38,450 nucleotides of DNA. It comes from an uncultured Porphyromonadaceae bacterium. Its GTDB lineage: Bacteria > Bacteroidota > Bacteroidia > Bacteroidales > Muribaculaceae. The stretch lies in contig URMS01000027.1 of NCBI GenBank assembly GCA_900548975.1, forward strand, positions 1 through 38,450. Reading direction: 5' to 3'. The notes beneath the pieces were generated by a model. It saw only the letters and a list, made by a program, of their open reading frames with translations. It was not told the DNA's origin and did not search any database. Shown here piece after piece: positions 8,878-18,364 of the stretch (its first letter is position 1; every line of letters begins with the position of its first letter). The position numbers and the translations under genes are program-made.

Positions 8878-9627
8878 ATGAGCGATAAGGGAGCAGTGAG
8901 GATCGCCGTGGCGATAGTGGCTGTCACCGGACTACTGGTGGCGGGGCTTGCCATGTGGCGTGCGCTGCGTGCGCGCGAGCCGCATGTCGATGTCGACCGC
9001 GGGCGCTATCCCGTGACGGGCGTCGACCTGTCGGCCCACAACGGCGTGGTGGACTTCGACTCCCTTGCCGCCGCCGGCATCGACTTCGTCTACCTCAAGG
9101 CGAGCGAGGGCGTATCGTTCCGCGACCAGGCCTTCGTGCGCAACTATCATGCCGCGCGCCGTGCCGGTCTTGCCGTGGGCGCATATCACTTCTTCCGCTT
9201 CGACTGCGACGGCGAGCTGCAGAGCGTCAACTTCCTGCGTGCCATCGACAGCATGCGCCTCGACCTGCCTCTGGCCGTAGACGTGGAGGAATGGCGCAAC
9301 GCTCCGGGCCAGACCACCGCCATAGTGCGCGAACGCCTGCGCCTGCTTGTGGCACTGCTGCGTGCGCAGGGCCACAAGGTGATGATATACACCAACAAAC
9401 AGGGCCACGCGCGCTTCGTGCGCGACGGTTTCCGCTCGCAGGAGGGCCCCGAGGTGTGGATATGCTCGTTTACGACGCCTCCGTTGGGCCACGAGGCATG
9501 GCGCCTGTGGCAGCACAGCCACATAGGGCGCGTGGCGGGCGTGCGCGGGCCGGTGGACCTCAATACCTTCAACGGCGACCGCGCGGCCTGGGAGGCGTGG
9601 GTCGATTCGTGCCGCGCGGCGCAATAA
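8878..9627 (+). CDS. GH25-family muramidase, membrane anchored
   Basis: This 249-residue protein is a glycoside hydrolase family 25 lysozyme, which cleaves the MurNAc-GlcNAc beta-1,4 bond of peptidoglycan. A single N-terminal membrane segment (residues ~7-28) should place it in the periplasm. The GH25 strand motifs are present: GVDLSAHNG with Asp50, FVYLKASEG near 72-80, GAYHFF near 101-106, and the catalytic-type AVDVEEW with Asp135 and Glu137. YTNK follows, and the family's terminal WQHS and VDLNTFNG are also seen. Length is normal for a single-domain GH25. It lies 92 nt before porU on the same strand with its own promoter box. It is more likely a cell-wall housekeeping enzyme than a phage lysin, because no phage genes flank it. 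Confidence 0.9.
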   Translation: MSDKGAVRIAVAIVAVTGLLVAGLAMWRALRAREPHVDVDRGRYPVTGVDLSAHNGVVDFDSLAAAGIDFVYLKASEGVSFRDQAFVRNYHAARRAGLAVGAYHFFRFDCDGELQSVNFLRAIDSMRLDLPLAVDVEEWRNAPGQTTAIVRERLRLLVALLRAQGHKVMIYTNKQGHARFVRDGFRSQEGPEVWICSFTTPPLGHEAWRLWQHSHIGRVAGVRGPVDLNTFNGDRAAWEAWVDSCRAAQ

Positions 9628-9719
9628 AGCGGGGCGCCATTCCGTTGATATTATGCGGTATTATGCCTCCGCACATGACCCGATAAGTCAATTTCAAACA
9701 CTCTCTAAAAAAATTCCCC

Positions 9720-12700
9720 TTGAAAACCCGATATATCTTCTCTCATCTGACCATCATACTGCTGCTGGCGGCGCTGCTGATGCCTGCCGGTGCCTCGGCG
9801 CTGCCCGCCGACCACTATGCCGCGAACTCGGCGCTGTCGCAGGGCCGCTGGATGAAGGTGCGCGTGGAGACCGACGGCCTCTACCGTATCCCGGCGTCGA
9901 CCCTGCGCTCGTGGGGCTTCAGCGACCTGTCGCGCGTGCGGGTGTTCGGCTACGGAGGGCGCCGCATAGCCAACGCCCTCACCGCCGCCGAGTATATCGA
10001 CGATCTGCCGCTTGCTCCGTGCGAAATGACCGACCGCGGCCTGGTGTTCTACGGCACGGGCGCCACGGGCATAGCCACCACGGCCGGCTACCGCCACCGC
10101 GAGCAGAACCCCTACAGCGCTTTCGGCTATTACTTCGTGGGCGAGCTCCCCGAGGGCGCCGACGACAGCGCCATGCCCGAGACCGGGGCCGCCCGCGTGA
10201 GCGCCGACGCCGCCCGCAGCTTCGAGGAACTGCTGCACTACGAGCGCGAGACACAGCTCTTCGCCGACGCCGGCCCGCTTATGACCGGCGAGGACTTCCG
10301 CTACACGCGCACGCGCACTTTCGCCATGGATTTCACCGACGCCGTCGAGGGCGGCACGGCTCGTCTGGAGTGCTCGTTTGCTGCCAATGTGAGCGCCCCG
10401 GCCACCGTGGCGGTGAATATCGACGGCACCACTCTTGGCAATATCAGCGTGCTCGCCAAGAGCAAGGACGAGCATGTGCACGGCACCGAGGGCATAGGGC
10501 GCTACACCTTCGCGGCAAGCCCGGGGCGGCACACGATAGGGCTGTCGTTCAGCGGCGGCGGCACGGTGACGCTCGCCAGTCTCAACTACATATCGGCCGG
10601 CTACGAGCGCGCCCTGAGGCTTCCGGCGTCGGGACACCTGGTGTTCGACAGCCCGGCGCCCACACTGGCCCTGGCCGACGCCCGCGACGGCCTCCGCATA
10701 TGGGATGTGACATCGCCCGCCGCGCCGGCCTCGGTGGCCTACACGGTGTCGGAGGGCGAGGCGCACTGGTCGATGGACAGCCGCGGGCAGCGCAGCTTCG
10801 CGGCATGGGTGCCGCAGGCCGATCTGCCCCAGCCGGTGACCGTCGGCGCCGTGGCCGCCCAGAATCTGCACGGCGAGGAGGGCGCCGAGCTGGTGATAAT
10901 ATGCCCCACGGCCTTCGACGATGCCGCCCGTCAGCTTGCCGACTATCACCGCAGCGCCGACAACCCTCTCACAGTGAAAGTGGTGGACCCGCAGAAGATA
11001 TACAATGAATTCTCGTCGGGCAGCGCCGATGTGTCGGGCATTCGCAAATACCTCAAGATGCTCTACGACCGCGGCAACGACGGACAGGGCCCCGCTCTGC
11101 GCTATGTGATACTGATGGCGCGCGCCACCCTCGACAACCGCGGCCTCTCGGCCGACGCCCCGGCCTACCCCACCCTGCCGGCGTGGATGCCCTCTACGGT
11201 ATCGGCGTCGATGTCGGACAACGCCGGGTTCTGCACCGACGATTTCGTGGCCATGCTCGGCGACGGCAGCGGCACAGACATGAGCCGCGACAAGCTGTCG
11301 GTGGCCGTGGGCCGCATACCCGTCACCGATGCCGACGAGGCCGCCTCGACCGTCGACAAGATAATGCAGTACGCCGCCGGCGCCCGCAAGACGGCATGGA
11401 AGCAGCGCTTCCTCTTCGTGGCCGACGACGGCGACAAGGGCGAGCACCTGAACCAGACCGAGACCATGATATCGAAATTCGAGAACGCCGAGCGCCAGCA
11501 GCATCTTGTGCGCAAGGTGTATGTAGACAACTACGACCTCCAGGGCAATATCGCCGTGATGGCCCGCGAGACGATGTTCCGCTACCTCGACGAGGGCGTG
11601 GTGTGGTGGAACTTCATCGGCCACGCCAACGAGACGAGCTGGACCGGCCAGGGCCTGCTCACCTACAACGATATCAACAATATGTATCTGCGCCACTGGC
11701 CGTTTATCTACGCGGCCACGTGCGACTTCCTGCGCTTCGACGCCAAGCTTGTGAGCGGCGCCGAGATCCTCTACAAGGAGCGCTACGGCGGCGCCATAGG
11801 CGTAATCAGCGCCATCCGGCCCGTCTACATCACCTACAACCAGTACTTTTCCAACGCCGTAGGGCGCGCCCTGGCGCTGCGCGACAGCCGGGGATGCCTC
11901 CTCACTCCCGGCGACATATATCTGCACGCCAAGAACGATATCCGCGACAAAAACGATGTGCCCATAGCCGACGAGAACCGCCTGCGATTCGTGTTCATCG
12001 GCGACCCGGCGCTGCCTCTGGCCACGCCGTCGAACATAGTGCGCATCGACCGCATGAAGGGCCTCGACACCGCCGGCGACGAGCAGATAGTGCTCGCAGC
12101 CATGGAGAAAGCCACCGTCGAAGGCTCGGTCACCGATCCCGACGGCAATGTGCTCACCGGCTTCAACGGCATTGTGCTGGTGGAGATATTCGACTCGGAG
12201 CGCTCGTTTACCACCCAGGGCCACGGCGAGTACGGCACCAACGATGTGTTCGACGACCACGGCGAACGCGTGTACTGCGGCTCGACCCGGGTGACCGAAG
12301 GCCGATTCAGCATCGACCTCGCCATGCCTGCCGAGCTGTCGCAGAATTTCCGGCCGGCCACGATGTCGCTCTTCGCCTACGCCACCGACAGCAACGACGA
12401 GGCCATAGGCCTGAACCACGATTTCTACGTCTACGGCTACGACGAGACGGCCGACCCCGACATCAAGGCGCCCGCCATCGACTCGATGGTGCTCAACCAC
12501 AGCACATTCCGCAGCGGCGACACCGTCAACGACTCGCCCATGCTCATAGCCACCGTGAGCGACGACACGGGCATCAACGTGTCGTCGGCCGGCATCGGTC
12601 GCCAGATGACAGCCATCATCGACGGCACCGAGACATACTCCGACGTGTCGTTCTACTACACTCCGGCGTCCGACGGCTCGGCCTCGGGCGTTATCAACTA

Positions 12701-13124
12701 CCCCTTCGAGGGGCTGCAGCCGGGCGCACACAACCTGCGCCTGCGCATATGGGACACCGCGGGCAACTCGGCCACCTCCGAGATCGATTTCTTCGTGGCC
12801 GAATCGGTGGCTCCGAAGATATACGAGGTATACTCCGACGCCAACCCGGCCATCGACAAGGCCAACTTCTACCTGAGCCACGATCAGCCCGACGTCATGG
12901 CAACGGTCGAGGTGAGCGTGTACAATCTGCTCGGTCGCAAGCTGTGGAGCCGCGCCGTCACCGGCCGCAGCGACATGTTCCTCACCGTGCCTGTCACCTG
13001 GAACCTCTGCGACGAAGCCGGGCGCCGCGTGGGCCGCGGCATCTACCTCTACCGTGCCTCCATCACCACCGACGGCGTCACCTACCAGACGGCATCGCGC
13101 CGCATAGCCGTCGCAGCACCATGA
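9720..13124 (+). CDS. porU: type IX secretion system C25 peptidase (sortase) PorU
   Basis: This 1134-residue gingipain-family (C25, clan CD) protein matches PorU. PorU removes the C-terminal sorting domain of T9SS cargo and attaches the cargo to lipopolysaccharide at the cell surface. The catalytic pair is visible: His635 in NFIGHANETSW and Cys668 in YAATCDFLRFD. The N-terminal region (GRWMKVRVETDGLYRI, RVFGYGGR) and a C-terminal sorting-like Ig domain (VYNLLGRKLW...GIYLYRASI) are typical, and the length is as expected. The start is TTG: no in-frame ATG precedes the signal peptide KTRYIFSHLTIILLLAALLM, and the ATG at 9653 is out of frame. The stop overlaps the next start by 4 nt, indicating translational coupling. 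The gene is noticeably GC-rich, which produces a long but spurious antisense frame. Confidence 0.93.
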   Translation: MKTRYIFSHLTIILLLAALLMPAGASALPADHYAANSALSQGRWMKVRVETDGLYRIPASTLRSWGFSDLSRVRVFGYGGRRIANALTAAEYIDDLPLAPCEMTDRGLVFYGTGATGIATTAGYRHREQNPYSAFGYYFVGELPEGADDSAMPETGAARVSADAARSFEELLHYERETQLFADAGPLMTGEDFRYTRTRTFAMDFTDAVEGGTARLECSFAANVSAPATVAVNIDGTTLGNISVLAKSKDEHVHGTEGIGRYTFAASPGRHTIGLSFSGGGTVTLASLNYISAGYERALRLPASGHLVFDSPAPTLALADARDGLRIWDVTSPAAPASVAYTVSEGEAHWSMDSRGQRSFAAWVPQADLPQPVTVGAVAAQNLHGEEGAELVIICPTAFDDAARQLADYHRSADNPLTVKVVDPQKIYNEFSSGSADVSGIRKYLKMLYDRGNDGQGPALRYVILMARATLDNRGLSADAPAYPTLPAWMPSTVSASMSDNAGFCTDDFVAMLGDGSGTDMSRDKLSVAVGRIPVTDADEAASTVDKIMQYAAGARKTAWKQRFLFVADDGDKGEHLNQTETMISKFENAERQQHLVRKVYVDNYDLQGNIAVMARETMFRYLDEGVVWWNFIGHANETSWTGQGLLTYNDINNMYLRHWPFIYAATCDFLRFDAKLVSGAEILYKERYGGAIGVISAIRPVYITYNQYFSNAVGRALALRDSRGCLLTPGDIYLHAKNDIRDKNDVPIADENRLRFVFIGDPALPLATPSNIVRIDRMKGLDTAGDEQIVLAAMEKATVEGSVTDPDGNVLTGFNGIVLVEIFDSERSFTTQGHGEYGTNDVFDDHGERVYCGSTRVTEGRFSIDLAMPAELSQNFRPATMSLFAYATDSNDEAIGLNHDFYVYGYDETADPDIKAPAIDSMVLNHSTFRSGDTVNDSPMLIATVSDDTGINVSSAGIGRQMTAIIDGTETYSDVSFYYTPASDGSASGVINYPFEGLQPGAHNLRLRIWDTAGNSATSEIDFFVAESVAPKIYEVYSDANPAIDKANFYLSHDQPDVMATVEVSVYNLLGRKLWSRAVTGRSDMFLTVPVTWNLCDEAGRRVGRGIYLYRASITTDGVTYQTASRRIAVAAP

Positions 13125-16100
13125 CAAGCATGCGCCATATCCTCCTTCTTCTGTCGCTGCTCATATTCGGCACGGCCGCGGCCTCCGAAAGCGACTCTAT
13201 CTACGCCACGGCCATGAAAATGGTCGCCGCCGAACGCAATGTCGAGGCCCGGCAGCTGCTCTCGCGTTGTCTCGAGCTCGAGCCGGCCGACTGCGCCGCG
13301 CACCGCAACGTCGGGCACTGGATCGACTATCTGCGCAACCGCGCTCTCGACGCCGACACGGTCTATCACCCCGAATTCAACTTCACGCCCCTCGACCGCA
13401 GCATTCTCCGCGAATATCTGGCCCTCAGCGACCGTATTGACAGCGATATCGCCGCAGGCCGTACCGCCGAAGCGCACTCCGGGCTGCAGAAGCTCTACCG
13501 GAGCATGTGCGATGACCCGAAGATCACGCCATCGTATCGTCTCGACGCCCTGCTGCGCCTCGATGTCTTCGAACGCACCAACGGCCTCGAACGCACCGCC
13601 GTGCCCCTGCTCGACAGCTACGTGCGCCCCGACATGGATGACAGCGAACTCGGCCTCGAACTGGCCGGCGCGCTCTACGGCGCCTACGGGACAGCTGTTT
13701 TCGACCACATCGATGCCGAAATTTTCGGCAACATAGGCAGCGGAGCCATATTCTCCTCCTTATTCCGCGGCCTTATAAAAGAATCGATCGACTGGCTCGA
13801 AGGATTCACCGACATCATTACCAAAGCCTACGGGCCGAACAGCTACGAGTCGCTGCCCATGCTCCAGGGCGAATATCTGATAATAAAACTGGCCATACCG
13901 GAACAATCGCGCGAAGCACTTCTGCGCGATAATTTCGCCCGCACCGACTCGGTGCTCGCCGGCAGCATCTCCGGAAATATCGACAGAGAAAAGGCACTGC
14001 TTCTGGCCCAGACCATGATACAGCTCGCCGATAACCGGCACGACCTCGACAAGGACGATGCAGACTACGCCGAAGCCATGGACAAGGCGATGAAATTCGC
14101 GCGCAAGCACCACCTCGACCGCGACGACCGCATGCTCCTCTATCTCTCCAATTACTATGAGCACTCCGATGAGCAGAAGAGCCGCCGCTATGCCGAGGAT
14201 GCCTTCAGGACCGTGCTGCGCAACAAGACCGGGGGCGACCGCCGTCGCGACGCCGCCATGCGCATGTGCGACCTCGAGCGACGGCGCGGCAGCTACGACA
14301 GCGCGCTCAGCTACCGCCTGCAGACCACCGACGCCACCGACAGGCATACCGTCGACTCGCTCACCCTGCGCTTCTATTCCGAAACAGCCATGACCTTAGC
14401 CCTGAACGATGACAAAGGCCTGAAGCTCGAGCTGGCCCGCAAAGGCCTCGAGGCGGCCAGGCAAATCGACCCGGAGTCGGAGGCTACAGCTCATAAGCTG
14501 TCTTCAGTAATAAACAACCTGATAGAAAACAATCTGCACTCCGAAGCGCGCCTGGGCCTCTACCGTCTGGGCGAACTGTGCGAGCGCCGCGGCTATAACA
14601 TATACAGGTTCATCGACCGCTATTCTACAACGGCATCGATACTGAGCGCCCTCGGTGTGAACTTCGACGGCTTCGACATGCTTCAGGCAGATATGCCGGC
14701 CATCGAAGCCGCTTTCGGCAAATACTCGCGCGAATACCGCGACGCGCTTTTCCATCTCGCCGGGGAGTACGAGACACATAAAGATTACGGCAAAAGCATA
14801 GCGACATACCGGCGCGGAGCTGACATAGACCGTCTTGTGTCGGGAGTATTCTACGATCCACGTCCGCACGAGATTACTCTTATGTTCTACAAATACGAGC
14901 AGAATCCTTCCGACAGCCTCGCCACAGCCTCACGTGCTCGCCTCGAAGAGCTTGCGGCGGAGATGAAAGACGAGACCAAATCGATAAAAGGCCGCCAGAA
15001 TTTCCTGTCGCTGTGCGAATACCGCATATTTTTCGCATTAATACTGGACGACTACCGGGCAGCCCGCAATATCACCTCGGAAAAACTGCCTCTGCTGTCC
15101 GAAAATTCATCGGCATATCTCAAGGCAATAGAAGACATGGTGCACTATTCCTCGATCCTCGGTGACTACGACAAGTCGTACGCGCTGATGCCCGAGTATA
15201 TCGCCGCATTCCGCGAACAGACCATGCCGCAGCTTGTGCTCATGACCGACGAAGAGCGCACATCGTTCTGGCCCCAGAGATCGAAGAAAATAGGACAGCG
15301 GGTGCTGTTTCCGCTCTTCCTCGGCGGAGGCGACCGCTTCGCCGGTTTCGCCTACGACAACGCGCTGCTCAACAAGGGCCTGCTGCTGCAGAGCGCGCGT
15401 GTCATCGACAAGGCTCTCGCAAACGAGCCACAGCTCCAGGCCGAGCTTACCTCCGTGGTGGCAGCGCAGAAAAACGAGACCGACCCCGAAACGAGCCGTC
15501 AGCTCTATATCCGCGAAAAGGAAATACTCGCCGGCATAGCCTCGCGCACGGAGTGGGGCCAGTTCCTCAACATGAGCTGGCGCGATGTCGCCGCCGCTCT
15601 GCCCGACACGGCCATAGCCATAGAATTCTGCGCCGTCAACCCCGACGAACATGCCCGTTACGGCGCTCTGGTGGTGGCGAACGGCGAAGAGCCGCAGTTT
15701 ATCGACCTCTTCCGCATCAAAAACTTCCGCTATGCCGCCGACCGCTACGCCTTTTTCACCGACAGCATCTGGGCGCCCGTCTTATCACGGTTCCCCAATG
15801 CTACCGAAATCTACTTCTCGCCGGTGGGCGAGCTATGCCGGCAGCCGGTCGAGGCCGCACCTGTTCCGGGCGATACAATCACACCCATGTGCGAGCGCTA
15901 TGCCATGCACCGTCTCACATCCACACGCGAACTGGCTCTGAAACCACGCGGAGCACTTCGCAGCAAAGGCGTGGCCATGGGCGGTCTGAAGTACGATATG
16001 GATGCCGACGAACTCACCGACGACAGCCGCCACTATGCTCCTTCCGATCTGAAAAAGCGTGGCGCCGTACGCGATTTTTACAGCACTTACGGCCTCGAAT

Positions 16101-16777
16101 ATCTGCCGGGCACCGAACGCGAAGTAAGCGCCGTCGGACGTCTGGCACACGACGCCAAGGTCGATTTCAGCATCATCACCGGCACCGACGGCACCGAGGC
16201 ACGCTTCAAGTCGCTCTCGGGCGACAACAACAATATCATCCACATAGCCACCCACGGCTTCTACTGGACCGAGGAGGAAGCACGCTATATGCCCAAATTC
16301 GACTATCTATTCCGCGACCTTCACACACCCGAGGACCGCAGCCTGGCGCGCTCCGGCCTGATGCTCGCCGGCGCCAACCGCGCATATAAAGGCATGGAAA
16401 TCGACGAAAACGCCGAAGACGGCATTCTCACAGCCCGCGAAATCGCCGACCTCGACCTCTCGGCCGCCGACTTCGTCATTCTGTCGGCATGCAACACCGG
16501 CCTTGGCGACGTAAGCCCCGAAGGCGTCTTCGGCCTGCAGCGCGGTTTCAAGAAAGCGGGCGTCAACGCCATGATGCTGAGCCTGTGGAAGGTCGCCGAC
16601 GAGGCCACGGCCATGCTCATGGACCGCTTCTACACCGCCTACTTCGGTGGAAAATCCAAAACAGAATCGCTCCGCACGGCCCAGCACGCCCTCCGCACCT
16701 ACACGGCCCCCGACGGCTCGCACCCCTACGCCTCCCCTGCCTTCTGGGCCCCCTTCATCCTCCTCGACGCCCGCTGA
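13121..16777 (+). CDS. exported TPR-CHAT domain caspase-like peptidase
   Basis: A 1218-residue protein starts at the ATG overlapping the porU stop (ATGA). A second Met at 13130 is an alternative start. The signal peptide MTSMRHILLLLSLLIFGTAAAS predicts export. Residues ~25-760 are helical and TPR-like (for example EARQLLSRCLELEPADCAAH). Residues ~890-1218 form a CHAT domain (clan CD, as is C25), with catalytic-type His1045 in IHIATHGF and Cys1124 in LSACNTGLGD, followed by VFGLQRGFKKAGV and a terminal YASPAFWAPFIL. CHAT domains cleave proteins next to specific residues or act in signalling cascades; the substrate here is unknown. The in-frame open sequence before 13121 lies inside porU in another frame and is not coding. 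Coupling to porU suggests work in envelope protein processing, which is inference. Confidence 0.88.
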   Translation: MTSMRHILLLLSLLIFGTAAASESDSIYATAMKMVAAERNVEARQLLSRCLELEPADCAAHRNVGHWIDYLRNRALDADTVYHPEFNFTPLDRSILREYLALSDRIDSDIAAGRTAEAHSGLQKLYRSMCDDPKITPSYRLDALLRLDVFERTNGLERTAVPLLDSYVRPDMDDSELGLELAGALYGAYGTAVFDHIDAEIFGNIGSGAIFSSLFRGLIKESIDWLEGFTDIITKAYGPNSYESLPMLQGEYLIIKLAIPEQSREALLRDNFARTDSVLAGSISGNIDREKALLLAQTMIQLADNRHDLDKDDADYAEAMDKAMKFARKHHLDRDDRMLLYLSNYYEHSDEQKSRRYAEDAFRTVLRNKTGGDRRRDAAMRMCDLERRRGSYDSALSYRLQTTDATDRHTVDSLTLRFYSETAMTLALNDDKGLKLELARKGLEAARQIDPESEATAHKLSSVINNLIENNLHSEARLGLYRLGELCERRGYNIYRFIDRYSTTASILSALGVNFDGFDMLQADMPAIEAAFGKYSREYRDALFHLAGEYETHKDYGKSIATYRRGADIDRLVSGVFYDPRPHEITLMFYKYEQNPSDSLATASRARLEELAAEMKDETKSIKGRQNFLSLCEYRIFFALILDDYRAARNITSEKLPLLSENSSAYLKAIEDMVHYSSILGDYDKSYALMPEYIAAFREQTMPQLVLMTDEERTSFWPQRSKKIGQRVLFPLFLGGGDRFAGFAYDNALLNKGLLLQSARVIDKALANEPQLQAELTSVVAAQKNETDPETSRQLYIREKEILAGIASRTEWGQFLNMSWRDVAAALPDTAIAIEFCAVNPDEHARYGALVVANGEEPQFIDLFRIKNFRYAADRYAFFTDSIWAPVLSRFPNATEIYFSPVGELCRQPVEAAPVPGDTITPMCERYAMHRLTSTRELALKPRGALRSKGVAMGGLKYDMDADELTDDSRHYAPSDLKKRGAVRDFYSTYGLEYLPGTEREVSAVGRLAHDAKVDFSIITGTDGTEARFKSLSGDNNNIIHIATHGFYWTEEEARYMPKFDYLFRDLHTPEDRSLARSGLMLAGANRAYKGMEIDENAEDGILTAREIADLDLSAADFVILSACNTGLGDVSPEGVFGLQRGFKKAGVNAMMLSLWKVADEATAMLMDRFYTAYFGGKSKTESLRTAQHALRTYTAPDGSHPYASPAFWAPFILLDAR

Positions 16778-16797
16778 CACGCCGCAATCAGCCAGGA

Positions 16798-17322
16798 CTA
16801 TATAACACCTGACGGAACATATGCCTCTATGTCCACTACAGGCAGCCGGCTGCCTTTCTCACGCACTTTTGCGATAAATACATCGATTTCTTCTTTCGTC
16901 ATTTTGTGTCTGATGAAAGCATAATAAAGGAAATCGACTGTAGTAAGATATGTTATATTATTAGTTTTGCAATAATCCGCGATATCGCGTAAATTACTGC
17001 TTCCGAGGACATCACGGTTGTCCCGGCAATAAACCATACAGGCGCTCTCACCTTTGCCGAGAGTCGTTCTCAGTCGGGCATATTCCAGGCGGGAATCACC
17101 GGCCGGTGCAAAAGGCACCTTTTTCATGCGATGTCCGAGATAATGCAACGTATTGTCGATCTGTACCTTCGTATGGCGGTTTACCGTTATTTCATCGTAT
17201 ACCACGTCGAGCACAAGATATTCATACTCCGGCAAGATATCCATAAGCAGGCTGAATTGGTCCGCTTTAATAAAATGGATTATAACATCGGCATCGAGCA
17301 CTATTTTAGTCTTCGCCGCCAT
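16798..17322 (-). CDS. PIN-domain protein, third gene of an XRE-ImmA-PIN operon
   Basis: This 174-residue protein has the PIN nuclease layout: KIVLDADVIIHF (Asp10), an acidic residue in VYDEI (Glu44) or GKGESAC (Glu92), LRDIADYC (Asp113) and LTTVDFLYYAF (Asp130). PIN domains are metal-dependent ribonucleases, often the toxin of a toxin-antitoxin pair. No VapB-type antitoxin is adjacent. Instead its start overlaps the end of an ImmA/IrrE protease gene by 17 nt, and that gene overlaps an XRE regulator by 4 nt, so all three should be one transcript. Function as a growth or phage-defence effector is inferred. The last base is 21 nt from the convergent CHAT gene with no obvious terminator hairpin between them. 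Confidence 0.8.
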   Translation of the reverse strand: MAAKTKIVLDADVIIHFIKADQFSLLMDILPEYEYLVLDVVYDEITVNRHTKVQIDNTLHYLGHRMKKVPFAPAGDSRLEYARLRTTLGKGESACMVYCRDNRDVLGSSNLRDIADYCKTNNITYLTTVDFLYYAFIRHKMTKEEIDVFIAKVREKGSRLPVVDIEAYVPSGVI

Positions 17323-18019
17323 CTATACCGATTTTATGGAGCAGTTCAAGATAATGCCCTTCCGAAATCTTGTCTTCCTCAAAAAGGCGCCTTGCTTTTT
17401 CGCCATAATTACCTATAACCAGATTCGCATTCCCCGGCTCATACAACGAAGTATCATAGCCATACTCCCTTGCAGTACGTTTGACAGGAAGACTGAGGAA
17501 CTTCTCTCTTTCCTCTTTGCTTATAAGCCTGAGATTATAGAGTCTGTTGACTACAGCAAGATGAGAAACTGAAAAATAGTGCTCCAGCCGCATGACCGAA
17601 GCCAACGAAACACGGCTCTTAAGCAACTCCTCTTCCGGCACAATCTGCATTATTCCGTCTGTCGGCATCAGGAAACGAAGAGCAAAGGCATCGGCGCATT
17701 GCTCTGCCTCGTTCTTTTTCCCATCTTTACTGCATTTATGGGGTCGCGGGTCAGCCTCGACAAACAGATGATAAAGTTCGTGGGCAATAGTAAAATGCTG
17801 ACGACAACGCGGCATATTGGAATTAACGAGCATAAAACGGTTGTCGCCGCTGCGGAGACTCATCCCCGAAAATGATTCGGAAAGAGGACGAAATACTGTC
17901 AGAACATTTAATTTCAGCAAAAGGCTTTTAAGACCTACGGCCTCGAAATCGCTTAAGCCTATATTATGACGAAATTTAGCAACCTGACTTTCCACAAGAT
18001 TGATCAAAGCAGGTTTCAT
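17306..18019 (-). CDS. ImmA/IrrE-family metallopeptidase
   Basis: This 237-residue protein carries the zinc peptidase motif HELYH (His80, Glu81, His84) in HFTIAHELYHLF, and a downstream ADAFALRFLMP helix that supplies the third ligand in this family. ImmA-type enzymes cleave a partner XRE repressor to relieve repression. It overlaps the XRE gene (18016-18351) by 4 nt and the PIN gene by 17 nt, so the repressor and its likely protease are translationally coupled. The C-terminal ~70 residues (EYGYDTSLYEPGNANLVIGNYGEKARRLFEEDKISEGHYLELL) extend beyond the protease core; the tail may be a sensor or partner-contact region. Confident for family; the regulated substrate is inferred from context. Confidence 0.87.
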   Translation of the reverse strand: MKPALINLVESQVAKFRHNIGLSDFEAVGLKSLLLKLNVLTVFRPLSESFSGMSLRSGDNRFMLVNSNMPRCRQHFTIAHELYHLFVEADPRPHKCSKDGKKNEAEQCADAFALRFLMPTDGIMQIVPEEELLKSRVSLASVMRLEHYFSVSHLAVVNRLYNLRLISKEEREKFLSLPVKRTAREYGYDTSLYEPGNANLVIGNYGEKARRLFEEDKISEGHYLELLHKIGIDGGED

Positions 18020-18351
18020 TTCGTCTCTATTGCCTCCATCTTAAGATACGATTTAACAATATCCTTGAATCGGCGCACTTCGGCTGCATCTTCCGCTGTC
18101 ATTCCGTCGATACGAAATGCCGTGGCAATAATCTGAGCATCGACATTTTCGCCTTCTCCGAAGAGAAGAGACATATCGCATCCGAAAAAATCGCTGACAC
18201 TTTCAATCACATCATAAGGCGCCTCCCGTTCTCCCGACTCATAATTACTATAAGCCGAACGCGTTATCCCGACTGCATTTGCAACCTCTTCCTGTGTATA
18301 TCCGGCCGTCTCTCTGAGTTTTTTAAGATTCCTCGCTACAGTTACGTCCAT
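18016..18351 (-). CDS. XRE-family repressor of the ImmA-PIN operon
   Basis: A 111-residue protein with an N-terminal helix-turn-helix (RNLKKLRETAGYTQEEVANAVGITRSAYSNYESGEREAPYD) and a short C-terminal tail. I chose the ATG at 18351. A TTG at 18360 would add three residues but lies only a few bases from the predicted transcript start. A perfect 15-bp inverted repeat surrounds its promoter, so it most likely represses its own operon. The 4-nt overlap with the ImmA gene suggests the ratio of repressor to protease is set by coupling. Confidence 0.88.
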   Translation of the reverse strand: MDVTVARNLKKLRETAGYTQEEVANAVGITRSAYSNYESGEREAPYDVIESVSDFFGCDMSLLFGEGENVDAQIIATAFRIDGMTAEDAAEVRRFKDIVKSYLKMEAIETK

Positions 18352-18364
18352 AGTTTCCAATAGG

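Noticed and set aside
9653..11008. 451-residue open frame with an ATG before porU
   Set aside because: Different frame from the signal peptide and C25 domain; Arg/Ala/His-rich shadow.
11183..13120. N-terminal extension of the CHAT gene
   Set aside because: The in-frame open region lies inside porU in another frame and is Arg-rich; the real start with a signal peptide is at 13121.
9705..13127. 1140-residue antisense open frame over porU
   Set aside because: It mirrors a GC-rich, strongly codon-biased gene with clear C25 motifs; its translation is low-complexity Val/Gly/His-rich with no domain.
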